The notes under the pieces were generated by a model, which was not told the DNA's origin, did no database searches, and saw nothing but the letters and a program-made list of their open reading frames with translations. The translations under genes and the position numbers were made by a program. Positions 8,597 through 17,351 of a stretch of DNA of 64,000 nt are shown here, piece after piece (position 1 is the stretch's first letter; every line of letters starts with the position of its first letter). The stretch covers positions 248,001 to 312,000 of the forward strand of contig JAEWGO010000007.1 of assembly GCA_023388255.1 (NCBI GenBank), given 5' to 3'. Source of the DNA: Pseudomonadota bacterium (lineage in GTDB: Bacteria > Pseudomonadota > Gammaproteobacteria > Xanthomonadales > Rhodanobacteraceae).

Positions 8597-9757
8597 TTAG
8601 TGAAGTTCCGCAGGAGGCTGGCTGGTATCCGCAGGCTGAGCGTACAAGCCGGATTCAATCTGCGGCAGCAACCACTGCGTGAAGCGTTCGCGCCCGCTCG
8701 CATTCTGATGGTAGAAGTCGAAGAACATGTTGCAGTCGCCGGCGACATCGGTATCGAAGAATGCGGTTGCGTCGATCAGGCGGATGCGGCCTTCCGCGAC
8801 GAGCGGCTGCAGGATCGACAGTGCCCATTCGTGCAGTCCGTGACCGAGCAGGTCGCGCGTCCAGATGCGCGGCATCGGCATCAGAACGACCACCGGCGGT
8901 TGCGGCCAGCGTGTCGCGCGCAGTTGTTGCTGGACCAGGTCGCGCGTCTTGCGCATGAAATCGGGTAGCGGGTTCTGTTGCGCCATCGCGCTGAAATCCG
9001 CGCGATTCGCGGCGAAGCCGCGCAGCTCCTTGCACTGGCGCTTGAGGCCGTCCTGCGCCGGATCGGTCGACGCTTCCACTTTGTCGCAGGCAGCCAGCGT
9101 GTCGACGCCGAATGCACACATGTCGCCGTGTGATTCCGGGTTGTTGAACAGATATTCCGGCGAATCGCGATTGGCGCCCCACCACGTTATCGAACGCCAC
9201 CGTGCCAGCGGATTGCGCACAAGCTCCTGGATATCCGTGCGCCATTCGAACAGCGCCGAGTAATCTCCATACGTGGAGATGTCGCCACGGTTGAACGGCA
9301 CGTGTTCGGTGATCCATGGAATGTCGGCGAAACGCCGGAACGGTTGCACGATACCGAGCTCGTAGCTGCCGTTGCCGGGCGCGGAGAGGTCGCCGATCGA
9401 CAGCGCGACGATGCCGCCGCGCACTTCCGGTTGCTCATCTTCGAGCCAGCGCGTGAGGATGCCGACCGTCATCCAGTGTGATCCGGGCATCGAAAGGTTC
9501 GCATGCACGCGGCCGGATCGCTTCGCGGCAGCGGCGAGCATGGCGTGGTCGAGACCGTATTCCGGGCGCGAGCTGCCGAGTGTCACGTAGTCGATGCGCG
9601 GCAGCGACGGGTCGCGCAGCATCCGCTTCAGGCGCACGCTGGTGCCGGCATGGCTCGCCGGTTGCGCCATCGGTTCCCAGACGCCCAACGCGAACACCGC
9701 GTCGAGCAGCACGACAAGCGCGAGTGGGGCGATGAGGATGAGCAGCTTGCGCAACAT
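8597..9757 (-). CDS. SGNH-like / AlgX-AlgJ-like exported protein, partner of MBOAT
   Basis: A 386-residue protein with one N-terminal membrane/signal segment (MLRKLLILIAPLALVVLL) and a periplasmic domain. Y-V-T-L-G-S-S-R-P-E-Y resembles the G-x-S block of SGNH hydrolases. Near the C-terminus F-F-D-F-Y-H-Q-N provides the D-x-x-H of the catalytic set. Start 9757 lies 2 bases after the stop of the MBOAT gene. MBOAT plus SGNH pairs O-acetylate exported polysaccharides, as AlgI with AlgJ/AlgX do in alginate. The apparent long reading frame to 11557 is the out-of-frame shadow of the MBOAT gene, not a fusion. Confidence 0.72.
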   Translation of the reverse strand: MLRKLLILIAPLALVVLLDAVFALGVWEPMAQPASHAGTSVRLKRMLRDPSLPRIDYVTLGSSRPEYGLDHAMLAAAAKRSGRVHANLSMPGSHWMTVGILTRWLEDEQPEVRGGIVALSIGDLSAPGNGSYELGIVQPFRRFADIPWITEHVPFNRGDISTYGDYSALFEWRTDIQELVRNPLARWRSITWWGANRDSPEYLFNNPESHGDMCAFGVDTLAACDKVEASTDPAQDGLKRQCKELRGFAANRADFSAMAQQNPLPDFMRKTRDLVQQQLRATRWPQPPVVVLMPMPRIWTRDLLGHGLHEWALSILQPLVAEGRIRLIDATAFFDTDVAGDCNMFFDFYHQNASGRERFTQWLLPQIESGLYAQPADTSQPPAELH

Positions 9758-9759
9758 GG

Positions 9760-11163
9760 TCAGAACTGGAAGTAGATGAACGGCGCGGTCTGCGCCGGCG
9801 CGAACACGATCACCGCGACGATCGCGGCGGTGATCGCGAGTGCGAACAGCGGTCCGCGATCCTCGGCGAGGCGATCCTTGTAATGCAGCCACGCACCGAG
9901 CCATTGCGCGACGAGCAAGGCGCCGATCAGCAGCGCGGTGCCGCCGTGCGCATCGGTTTTGAAGGCTGTCAGTGACGGCTGTGCGAGGTTGGCGAGCATC
10001 GCGTGGCTCTGCGAAAAGTCGCGCGCGCGGAAGAACACCCAGGCGAGGCAGACGAGATGGAAGGTCACGAGTACGCGCAACGCGCGCGCACCGAGGTTGT
10101 CGGCATTCCACCAGCGCAGCCGCCCGAGCACGGCGCGCTCGAACGCGAGATAGCCGCCGTGCAATCCGCCCCAGATCACGAAGTTCCAGCTCGCGCCGTG
10201 CCACAGGCCACCGAGCAGCATCGTCATCATCAGGTTCGCGTAGGTGCGTACGTCGCCTTTGCGGTTGCCGCCGAGCGGGATGTACAGGTAGTCGCGCAGC
10301 CAGCGCGACAAGGTCATGTGCCAGCGCCGCCAGAAGTCCTGGATGCTTTGCGCCGCATACGGGTAGTTGAAGTTCTTCGGGAAGCGGATGCCGAGCAGCA
10401 GCGCGCAGCCGATCGCGATGTCGGTGTAGCCGGAGAAATCGCAATAGATCTGGAATGCGAACGCGTACACCGCGAACAGGCTGTCCCAGAAGCCGTGGCT
10501 GGCTGGTGCGTTGAATACTGGATCGGCAATCAGCGCGAGATTGTCGGCGAACACCATTTTCTTGACGTAGCCGAATGCGATCAGCACGAGCGCGCGCTTG
10601 ACGTCGGCGAAGTCGACGCGCTGCTCGCCATCGAGTTCGGCGAGGAACTCGCGCGCACGCACGATCGGTCCGGCTTCGATCTGCGGGAAGAACGCGACCG
10701 CGAGCGCATAGTCGAGCAGGTTCTTGCGCGGCGGAAGTTCGCCGCGATAGACGTCGATCGTGTAGGACAGGCTCTGGAACGTGTAGAACGAGATGCCGAC
10801 CGGCAGCAGCAGGTCGATCGGCGTGATGTGCCATGCGCTGCCGGCCACGGCCGCACCGGCATTGAAGGTGTCGATCAGCCAGTTCGCATATTTGAATATT
10901 GCGAGGAAGCCAAGGTTGATGATCACGCTGAGCACGACCAGCCGGCGCGGATGCGCGGTGCGCGGCATGCGCAGGCCGATCAGGTAGTCGACGATCGTCG
11001 AGAACCAGACCAGGAACAGGTAGTGCCATTCCCACTGGCCGTAGAAGTAGTAGCTGGCCGCAAGCAGCATCAGCTTCTGCGCCACCGGCCAGCGCCGCAG
11101 CGGCTGGTTCAGCGCGAGTACGACAATGAAGAAGACGATGAAATGGACGGAGTTGAACAGCAT
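9760..11163 (-). CDS. MBOAT O-acyltransferase (AlgI-like)
   Basis: A 467-residue integral membrane acyltransferase expected to pass acetyl groups from the cytoplasm to a periplasmic partner. The N-terminus (M-L-F-N-S, then LLAASYYFYGQW) and the catalytic-histidine block L-W-H-G-A-S-W-N-F with a later G-G-L-H-G are the AlgI/MBOAT signatures. FFPQIEAGPI and F-S-G-Y-T-D-I-A-I-G are also family motifs. It is the first gene of a five-gene minus-strand block (MBOAT, SGNH, GT-C-like, methyltransferase, acyltransferase 3) and is divergent from the 2OG oxygenase gene. Confidence 0.93.
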   Translation of the reverse strand: MLFNSVHFIVFFIVVLALNQPLRRWPVAQKLMLLAASYYFYGQWEWHYLFLVWFSTIVDYLIGLRMPRTAHPRRLVVLSVIINLGFLAIFKYANWLIDTFNAGAAVAGSAWHITPIDLLLPVGISFYTFQSLSYTIDVYRGELPPRKNLLDYALAVAFFPQIEAGPIVRAREFLAELDGEQRVDFADVKRALVLIAFGYVKKMVFADNLALIADPVFNAPASHGFWDSLFAVYAFAFQIYCDFSGYTDIAIGCALLLGIRFPKNFNYPYAAQSIQDFWRRWHMTLSRWLRDYLYIPLGGNRKGDVRTYANLMMTMLLGGLWHGASWNFVIWGGLHGGYLAFERAVLGRLRWWNADNLGARALRVLVTFHLVCLAWVFFRARDFSQSHAMLANLAQPSLTAFKTDAHGGTALLIGALLVAQWLGAWLHYKDRLAEDRGPLFALAITAAIVAVIVFAPAQTAPFIYFQF

Positions 11164-11325
11164 CGGCGGCCTGCGTCAGCGAACGGTCGCGGAAACGCGC
11201 TGCGCGAGGGAGTCCGATGGCGTGCCGGATGCGCGGAGAAGATTGGGCATGCGCGGATGATACAGCGCAGGTCGTTTCACGAACTGCCGATCGGCTGACG
11301 GAGCCTCGGCGGCCCGACGCGCTCG

Positions 11326-11331
11326 TATAAT
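11326..11331 (+). promoter_or_regulatory. Candidate -10 element (TATAAT) for the 2OG oxygenase gene
   Basis: A perfect TATAAT lies 27 bases before the GTG start at 11358, in a GC-rich gap between divergent genes. No recognisable -35 is found 16-18 bases upstream, so this is a one-box guess. Confidence 0.4.
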
Positions 11332-11357
11332 CCGCCCTTTTCGCCGATGGACTGCCC

Positions 11358-12617
11358 GTGTCGATCAACCAAGACATTCTCCAGCGGGCCGACGCGATCG
11401 CGCAGGCGTTCTCGGCGGCACGACCATTCCGGCATGTGGCCATCCCGGATTTCCTCGATCGATCCCTGTGCGAGCGATTGCTCGCGGATTTCCCGAGCTT
11501 CGAGGCGCGCCACGCGCTGAACGAAATGGGCGAGGTCGGCGGCAAGGCCGTGCGCATGGACGTGCGCGATATCTCCGCTGCCTACGGCGAGTTGGATCGC
11601 TACCTGCAGACGCCGGAGTTTCTCGGTTTCGTTTCGCGCGTGACCGGCATCCCGGATCTGCTTTACGACCCCGACTACATCGGCGGGGGCACGCACGAGA
11701 ATCGCGATGGCCAAGGACTCGATGCGCACGTCGACTTCAACTATCACCCGCGCACGAAGGCGCATCGTCGCCTGAACCTGATCGTGTATCTCAACCCGCG
11801 CTGGGACTCGACCTGGGGCGGCGAGCTGGAGTTGCATTCCGATCCGTGGAACGCCGCGGCCGATCGCGTCGAGTGCATATCGCCGCTGTTCAATCTCTGC
11901 GCGATCTTCGAGACGACCGAGTCGTCGTGGCACGGCTTTTCGCAGATCACTCTGCCGGTCGACGCGGCGCAGTTGTCGCGCAAGTCGTTCGCGATCTACC
12001 TGTACACGCGCGAGCGTCCGGCCGCACAGACGGCGCCGCCGCACGCGACGATCTACGTGCCTGAGTCGATGCCGACCGGAATCGCGGCGGGACACGTGCT
12101 CGACGACGGCGCCGTGGGCGACTTGACGCGCCGCTTCAGCCGCCTGCGCACGCAGTTGCGCTATCTCTACGATCGCGAGAAGCAGTTTGGCGCGCAGATC
12201 GTCGCGCTCGAACATGCGCTGGCGGACGCGCGCGGCGCGCAGCGGCTGGAATTGCAGGGCTACGCGACGCAACCGCAGGGTGCACAGGGCCTCTGGCCGG
12301 ATGGTTGGGCCGGCATCGAGGTCGCGGCGCGCTTCGTGCCGACGAAGCCAACCAGTGGGCTGGAACTCGAACTCTGGTCGCCGCCGCAAATCGGAGCTGA
12401 CCCGCAGGTGCGGATCGAACTGGCCGGCAAGAGTTTTACGCAGTCGTTGCGGGCAGGCGCGCTCACGCGCGTGTCGCTGCCGCTGCGCGCGCGCGAAGGC
12501 GAGGATGTTGCGCTGAACCTGCGCGCGGACCGCACGTGGACGCCGGCGGCGGATGGCAACTCGGGCGACGAGCGCGCGCTCGCGTACCGCATCGTCAGCG
12601 TCGCGCTCAAACACTAG
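11358..12617 (+). CDS. 2OG-Fe(II) oxygenase with C-terminal beta-rich domain
   Basis: A 419-residue protein. Residues 1-220 form a prolyl-4-hydroxylase-like 2-oxoglutarate/Fe(II) dioxygenase domain with the metal triad His124-x-Asp126 (in HVDFN) and His192 (in SSWHGF), and a basic pair near 208-209 suited to 2-oxoglutarate. A short helical, coiled-coil-like stretch (about 235-280) leads to a beta-rich domain (about 285-419) of the kind appended to polysaccharide glycosyltransferases. The start is GTG; the nearby ATG at 11347 is out of frame. A paralogue lies tail-to-tail at 12718-13665. The hydroxylated substrate is unknown; a surface glycan or peptide is inferred from context. Confidence 0.82.
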   Translation: MSINQDILQRADAIAQAFSAARPFRHVAIPDFLDRSLCERLLADFPSFEARHALNEMGEVGGKAVRMDVRDISAAYGELDRYLQTPEFLGFVSRVTGIPDLLYDPDYIGGGTHENRDGQGLDAHVDFNYHPRTKAHRRLNLIVYLNPRWDSTWGGELELHSDPWNAAADRVECISPLFNLCAIFETTESSWHGFSQITLPVDAAQLSRKSFAIYLYTRERPAAQTAPPHATIYVPESMPTGIAAGHVLDDGAVGDLTRRFSRLRTQLRYLYDREKQFGAQIVALEHALADARGAQRLELQGYATQPQGAQGLWPDGWAGIEVAARFVPTKPTSGLELELWSPPQIGADPQVRIELAGKSFTQSLRAGALTRVSLPLRAREGEDVALNLRADRTWTPAADGNSGDERALAYRIVSVALKH

Positions 12618-12633
12618 CGAAACAACGCGCTCG

Positions 12634-12653
12634 GTTCCCGCCTGCGCGGGAAC
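12634..12653. repeat. Perfect 8-bp-stem palindrome between convergent genes
   Basis: GTTCCCGC (12634-12641) and GCGGGAAC (12646-12653) enclose a 4-base loop. It sits in the 100-base gap between the two convergent 2OG oxygenase genes and could end transcription from either side, but no T-run follows. It is related in sequence to the palindromes at 2600-2619 and 38004-38033. Confidence 0.65.
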
Positions 12654-12717
12654 AACGACGGGGCGCGTGCGTCGGTAGCGCGATGTGCTGCGATGCGTTG
12701 TTGCCGCCGTGGCTTCC

Positions 12718-13665
12718 TTAGCGGCGCATTCGCGCCATCGCCCGCGTCGCCAGATAGTGCAGTCGGCCGAGTTTGCCGGCGAGAAGGGCGGCGCGCAGTG
12801 CAGCGAGTTCCTTCGTCAGGTACGTGACGTCGCGATACAGCCGCAGGTTGTGCTGGTCGCGCCGCGCCAGCAGCACGCGCAGTTCTTCCACGTCCGCTTC
12901 GCTGAGCGTCGCGCCAGCGCGGAAATGTTCCGGCAGCGGGCGGTCGACGTAGATCGTCGAGTGCGTGTCGGCGAGTTCCTCGGCCGGGCGGTCCTTCGTG
13001 TAGAAATACAGTGCGATTGATTTGCGCGAGAGATCGCGGCGATCGGCCGGCAGCGCGATGCGGTTGAAGCCGTGCCACGACGATTCGGTTGTTTCGAAGA
13101 CTACACAGCGGTTGAACAGCGGCACGACCAGATCGACGCGGTTGTCGCGCGAGCGCGGGTCGGAATGCAGTTCCAGTGCGCCGCCCCAGGCTGCGTCCCA
13201 CACGGGGTTGAGGTAGACGATCAGGTTGAGCCGGCGATGCCAGTTCTCGCGTGGGTGGCGGTTGAAGTCGACGTGCGGGTCGAGCTCCTGGCCGTTGCGA
13301 TTCTCGTGCGTGCCGCCGCCGAAGTAGTACGGATCGTAGAGCAGGCCCGGGATGCCGGTAAGGCGCCCGACCAGATCGAGAAAGGCGCGTGACTGGACCA
13401 GCGTATCGAGCTTCGCATACGGCGCGCCGAGTTCGCGGATGCGTTCGACGGTCGATTTGCCGCCGAGTTCGCCGGCTTCATTGCGCGCGTTGCCGCGTTC
13501 GAACGGCGGAAAGTTCGCCAGCAGCGCGGCGGCGTAGTCCGCAGCGAGGAAATCGTCGATGACGACATGGCGGAACGGCTCGCGGCGCGCGAACGCGGCG
13601 GCGTGGCGGTCGGCGTCGACGGTGACGCGCGCATTGATGCAATCGTCGAGGGTGATCGTGCTCAT
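12718..13665 (-). CDS. 2OG-Fe(II) oxygenase, paralogue of the 11358 gene
   Basis: A 315-residue dioxygenase with the same core as its neighbour: G-G-G-T-H-E-N-R, His131-x-Asp133 in HVDFN, and His198 in SSWHGF. It lacks the C-terminal beta-rich domain and ends in a basic helical tail (about residues 255-315). The ATG at 13665 (M-S-T-I-T-L-D-D) is preferred; the frame opens upstream at 13752 but without family similarity. It lies about 90 bases downstream of ptsI on the same strand. The paralogue pair probably arose by local duplication with inversion, since the two are convergent. Confidence 0.82.
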   Translation of the reverse strand: MSTITLDDCINARVTVDADRHAAAFARREPFRHVVIDDFLAADYAAALLANFPPFERGNARNEAGELGGKSTVERIRELGAPYAKLDTLVQSRAFLDLVGRLTGIPGLLYDPYYFGGGTHENRNGQELDPHVDFNRHPRENWHRRLNLIVYLNPVWDAAWGGALELHSDPRSRDNRVDLVVPLFNRCVVFETTESSWHGFNRIALPADRRDLSRKSIALYFYTKDRPAEELADTHSTIYVDRPLPEHFRAGATLSEADVEELRVLLARRDQHNLRLYRDVTYLTKELAALRAALLAGKLGRLHYLATRAMARMRR

Positions 13666-13758
13666 GGCGTGGATGATGCCATGCGCGAAGCCGACGGCGG
13701 CATGCGCCGGGGCGGGAATCACGGCGTGGCGACGCCGCCATGCGACGCACAATCGGCA

Positions 13759-15489
13759 TCAGCTGTTCATTCGCTCCATCACGCGGCGTATGCGCTCGCG
13801 CGTCGGCGCCCGCAGCAGGGCCTGCGTGTGCCCGAGCAGCACGCTGCGGTCGAGCGCGTTGATGGTTTCGCGCACTTCCAGCATCGCAGCTGGGTGCATG
13901 CTGAAGTCGGTCAGGCCGAGCGCGATCAGCAGTGCGGTATAGCGTTTGTCGCCGGCCATCTCGCCGCAGAGCTTGACGCGGCGCTTGGCCCTGCGCGCGG
14001 TCGCGATCGTCTGCGCCAGCAGCTTGAGCACGGCCGGGTGCAGCGGATCGTAGAGATGGGCGAGGTGGTCGTTGTTGCGGTCGACCGCGAGCGTGTACTG
14101 GACGAGGTCGTTGGTGCCGATCGCGATGAAGTCGACCATGCGGATCATGCCCGACAGCGCGAGCGCGGCCGCCGGCACCTCGATCATCGCGCCGAGCTCG
14201 ACGTTGTGCGCGATCTCGTAGCCGGCCGAGTGCAGATCGCGGATGGATTCGTTGAGCATGCGGCGCACGCCGGCCATTTCCTCGGCGGCGGTCACCATCG
14301 GCACCAATATGCGCACCGGGCCGTACGCCGATGCGCGCAGGATCGCGCGCAGCTGGATCGTCAGCACCTGCGGTTCGCGCAAGGAAAGGCGAACGCCGCG
14401 CACGCCGAGTGCGGGGTTTTCCTCGTCGTCGAGCGCGAGGCCGCTGGAGCCGGCTTTGTCGGCGCCGAGATCGAGCGTGCGGATCGTGACCGGTCGCCCC
14501 TCCATCCCAAGCACGAGATCGCGGTAGGCGAGGAACTGCTCCTCCTCGCCCGGCAGCTCCTTGCGTTGCAGGAACAGGAATTCGGTGCGATACAGGCCGA
14601 CGCCGGCCGCGCCCAGCGCGCGAGCGTGGGCGACGTCGGCGGGCGATTCGGCGTTCGCATACAGCGCGATCGGCACGCCATCGCGCGTGCGCGTGTCTGC
14701 ATCGCGCAGCAGCGCGAGGCGCTTGCCCTGTTGTGCGGCTTCGCGTTGCCAGACGCGGTAGCGGGCGAGGTCCTGCGCAGTCGGGTGGACGACGACTTCG
14801 CCGTGCTCGCCGTCGATCAGCACGAGGTCGTCGTCCTGGATGCGCGACAAGGCTTCGTGCGCGGCAACGATCATCGGCAGATGCAGCGATCGCGCGAGGA
14901 TCGCGCTGTGCGAGACCTGGCTGCCAGAGCACAACACGACGCCGAGCACGCCGCGCTCGGCCAGCGGCACCAGCTCGGATGGCGACACCGTGTCGCTGAT
15001 CAGGATCTCGCCGACGCGCGAGGCCAGCTTGCGTTCCTCGTGGCTCGATTCGCGCATCAGGCCCGCCTGCACGCGCGCGATGACGTGTTCGATGTCTTCC
15101 TTGCGACTGCGCAAGTAGGGGTCATCCATCGCCTCGAACACGGCGACGAGACGGTCGCGCTGCATCTTCAGCGCGGCGCTGGCACGATAGCGGCCGACGC
15201 GAATCAGTTCGTGCACACCCGTGGTCAGTTCGCGATCGGCCAGCATCAGGCTGTGTGCGTCGATGAATTCGGCGACTTCGCGCGCCATCGTGCCGTGCAG
15301 CTTCTCGCGCAGGACATTCAGTTCGTCGCGCGCGCTGACGATGGCGCGCTTCAGGCGATCGATCTCGGCTTCGATTTCGTCCTCGCCGAGCGGGCGCTCG
15401 TCGACCAGGTAGCGGCGCGGTTGTTCAAGGCGAGCACGGCCGAGCGCCATTCCGCGCGACGCACCACCGCCGGTCAATACGAGTCGCAC
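13759..15489 (-). CDS. ptsI: PtsI, PTS enzyme I (PEP-protein phosphotransferase)
   Basis: Transfers phosphate from PEP to HPr. The 576-residue length is canonical for enzyme I without a GAF domain, so this is not the PtsP type. The phosphorylated residue is His194 in G-S-Q-V-S-H-S-A-I. The PEP-binding barrel shows LYRTEFLF, IGTNDLVQY and the catalytic cysteine in V-K-L-C-G-E-M-A. It is last of the PTS genes on this strand after EIIA and ptsH, with a 75-base gap from ptsH. As no EIIBC permease is present here, its role is probably regulatory (HprK/EIIA/PtsN signalling). Confidence 0.94.
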   Translation of the reverse strand: MRLVLTGGGASRGMALGRARLEQPRRYLVDERPLGEDEIEAEIDRLKRAIVSARDELNVLREKLHGTMAREVAEFIDAHSLMLADRELTTGVHELIRVGRYRASAALKMQRDRLVAVFEAMDDPYLRSRKEDIEHVIARVQAGLMRESSHEERKLASRVGEILISDTVSPSELVPLAERGVLGVVLCSGSQVSHSAILARSLHLPMIVAAHEALSRIQDDDLVLIDGEHGEVVVHPTAQDLARYRVWQREAAQQGKRLALLRDADTRTRDGVPIALYANAESPADVAHARALGAAGVGLYRTEFLFLQRKELPGEEEQFLAYRDLVLGMEGRPVTIRTLDLGADKAGSSGLALDDEENPALGVRGVRLSLREPQVLTIQLRAILRASAYGPVRILVPMVTAAEEMAGVRRMLNESIRDLHSAGYEIAHNVELGAMIEVPAAALALSGMIRMVDFIAIGTNDLVQYTLAVDRNNDHLAHLYDPLHPAVLKLLAQTIATARRAKRRVKLCGEMAGDKRYTALLIALGLTDFSMHPAAMLEVRETINALDRSVLLGHTQALLRAPTRERIRRVMERMNS

Positions 15490-15564
15490 GCGTCTCCTGG
15501 CCTCCGTTGCCGTTTACCGGTTGTTGCAGCCGCCACGGCGTTGCGCCGGCCGGTTGGCGACATC

Positions 15565-15834
15565 CTACTGCCCTTCGTCGAACTTGCGCTCGAACAGGTC
15601 GACCATCGTCGTCATCGCGGCTTCCTCGTCGGGGCCGTCGGTGCGCAGCTTGATCGGTGAGCCCAGTCCGGCAGCGAGCATCATCACGCCCATGATGCTC
15701 TTCGCGTTGACCTCCTTGCCGCGGCAAGCGATGAAGGCGCTCGACTGGAATCCGTGCAGGGCCTGCACGAGCTTGGCGGACGCGCGCGCGTGCAGGCCGA
15801 GCTTGTTGCTGATCGTGATTTCCCTTTCGAGCAT
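15565..15834 (-). CDS. ptsH: HPr phosphocarrier protein
   Basis: An 89-residue HPr. Both regulatory sites are intact: His15 in L-G-L-H-A-R-A-S (phosphorylated by enzyme I) and Ser46 in N-A-K-S-I-M-G-V (phosphorylated by HprK, encoded upstream in the same run). The start M-L-E-R-E-I-T-I at 15834 gives the standard numbering; the frame opens further upstream to 15921 without family similarity. Having Ser46 and HprK together supports a kinase-controlled PTS as in other HprK-bearing proteobacteria. Confidence 0.95.
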   Translation of the reverse strand: MLEREITISNKLGLHARASAKLVQALHGFQSSAFIACRGKEVNAKSIMGVMMLAAGLGSPIKLRTDGPDEEAAMTTMVDLFERKFDEGQ

Positions 15835-15922
15835 GATGATCCTGTGCGGGCTGAGGGATTTGGAATCGCGGGCCGTCGGGCGGCTGTCCGGCTTGCATTC
15901 CTGCGCCCGCGGTCCCGTCATT

Positions 15923-16315
15923 TCAAGGGCTGTCGACGACGATGCCTCCGCGTCCGCCGTTGGCTGCCGTCTGCGCGAGTTCGTCGAGCGATTGTTCCGG
16001 ATAGTTCAGGACACGCAGCAACATCGGCAGGTTCAATCCGGAGACGCAATGCATGCGGACACCGAGATCCGGCAGGCGCTGGGCGATGTTGCACGGAGTC
16101 GCGCCGTAGAGGTCGGAAAGCACCAGCACGCCGTCACCGTGGTCGAGATCTCGCGCGTTGGCCGCGGCTGTGCGCAGCATCTGCTCCGGATCCGCGTTCG
16201 CCGCGACCTCTTGCACGTCGATCGGCAGAGGCAAGCGGCCGAGCACATGTCGCGCGGCGCCGACGAGCGCAGCTCCCATCGCTTCGTGCGTCATCAGGAG
16301 CACGCCGACGGTCAT
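15923..16315 (-). CDS. PTS EIIA, mannose family (ManX-like)
   Basis: A 130-residue EIIA domain whose active histidine is His10 in L-L-M-T-H-E-A-M-G. S-D-L-Y-G-A-T-P-C-N is the second signature of the EIIA-Man fold. The start at 16315 (M-T-V-G-V-L) fits the family; five codons upstream is another possible start. No IIB, IIC or IID partner is nearby, so it is likely a regulatory phosphate acceptor from HPr. About 89 bases separate it from ptsH, and upstream lies the heptamer-array element at 16333-16443. Confidence 0.88.
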   Translation of the reverse strand: MTVGVLLMTHEAMGAALVGAARHVLGRLPLPIDVQEVAANADPEQMLRTAAANARDLDHGDGVLVLSDLYGATPCNIAQRLPDLGVRMHCVSGLNLPMLLRVLNYPEQSLDELAQTAANGGRGGIVVDSP

Positions 16316-16332
16316 GGGCGTGCCCTGCACGC

Positions 16333-16443
16333 GGTGATGGGTGATGAGTGATGGGTGATGGGTGAAAAGCGCGAAGGCATGCCTCGCGCGGGCAGGCGCG
16401 TGATGTTGCTCTTTCGAATCACCAATCCCGAATCACGAATCAC
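16333..16443. repeat. Inverted pair of 7-bp tandem arrays around a hairpin
   Basis: Within the rapZ-EIIA gap, GGTGATG-type heptamers repeat about five times at 16333-16367 (one copy AGTGATG, the last GGTGAAA). GAATCAC-type heptamers repeat four times at 16416-16443 (one copy CAATCCC). Read on the opposite strand the second array is GTGATTC, close to the first. Between them GCGCG-A-AGGC (16369-16378) pairs with GCCT-CGCGC (16381-16389), with one bulged A. The element occupies nearly all of the 136-base gap. Confidence 0.75.
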
Positions 16444-16451
16444 GTCTTTCA

Positions 16452-17351
16452 TCATTCCATCTCGCGGTGGTACGTCATCAACTGCGCATAGCGCGGGCGG
16501 AAATGTTCCGCCAATTGTTCGGCCAGGTATACGGAGCGGTGGCGACCACCGGTGCAGCCGATGCAGATCGTCACATAGCTGCGGCCGTCCGTCTCGAAGC
16601 GCGGCAGCCAGGTGTCGAGGAACGCGCCCAGGTCGGCCGCGAAGCGGGCGACGTCGGGCTGTTGGTCGAGCCATTCGCGCACCGGTGCGTCCTTGCCGGA
16701 CAACGGGCGCAGCCTGGCGTCCCAGTGCGGGTTCGGCAGGCAGCGTGCGTCGAACACGAAATCGGCGTCGGTCGGCACGCCACGGCGGTAGGCGAACGAC
16801 TCGAACATCAAGGTCATCGCGCCGGCGGTCAGCCCCATTTCGGTGATGACGCGGCGGCGCAACTGGTGCACGTTGATATCGCTGGTGTCGATGACGCGGT
16901 CGGCGATCGCCAGCATCGGTTTCAGCAGGCGGCGTTCCTCGGCAATCGCGCCAGCGAGGCCGATGCCGCTGACCGACAGCGGGTGGCGCCGCCGCGTTTC
17001 GGAATAGCGCTTGATCAGCACCTCGTCGCGCGTGTCGAGGAACACCAGCCGGTAGCTGATGTTCGACTGCGCGAGCTCGGCGAGGATCGCCGGCAGGCGA
17101 TTGAGGTTTTCGGCCGGGTTGCGCACGTCGACGCCGACGGCAAGCTTGTGCCGCACGCCGTTCGGGCCATGCGAGATCGCCTGAACGAACGCCGGCATCA
17201 GTGCGGCCGGCAGGTTGTCGACGCAGTAGTAGCCGAGGTCTTCGAGCGTGCGCAGGGCAACCGTCTTTCCGGAACCGGACAGGCCGCTGACAATGGTCAG
17301 CTGGTCGGGTTCGACGGCGATTCCCGCCGCGTGTTCGGAGCTGTCTACCAT
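16452..17351 (-). CDS. rapZ: RapZ, RNase adapter / nucleotide-binding protein
   Basis: A 299-residue P-loop protein. In enteric bacteria RapZ directs RNase E to the GlmZ small RNA and so controls glucosamine-6-phosphate synthase. Walker A is G-L-S-G-S-G-K-T at residues 23-30, D-N-L-P-A-A-L follows, and the C-terminal domain has C-I-G-C-T-G-G-x-H-R-S-V, all family signatures. The start overlaps the end of hprK by 7 bases, so the two are coupled. No glmZ/glmY was recognised here. Confidence 0.95.
   Translation of the reverse strand: MVDSSEHAAGIAVEPDQLTIVSGLSGSGKTVALRTLEDLGYYCVDNLPAALMPAFVQAISHGPNGVRHKLAVGVDVRNPAENLNRLPAILAELAQSNISYRLVFLDTRDEVLIKRYSETRRRHPLSVSGIGLAGAIAEERRLLKPMLAIADRVIDTSDINVHQLRRRVITEMGLTAGAMTLMFESFAYRRGVPTDADFVFDARCLPNPHWDARLRPLSGKDAPVREWLDQQPDVARFAADLGAFLDTWLPRFETDGRSYVTICIGCTGGRHRSVYLAEQLAEHFRPRYAQLMTYHREME

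Noticed and set aside
8597..11557. Apparent 986-residue fusion of the SGNH protein with upstream sequence
   Set aside because: Residues before the 9757 ATG are an out-of-frame reading of the MBOAT gene, which has its own full-length frame.
16333..16443. Short tandem heptamers as a CRISPR array
   Set aside because: Units are only 7 bases with no spacers and no cas genes nearby.
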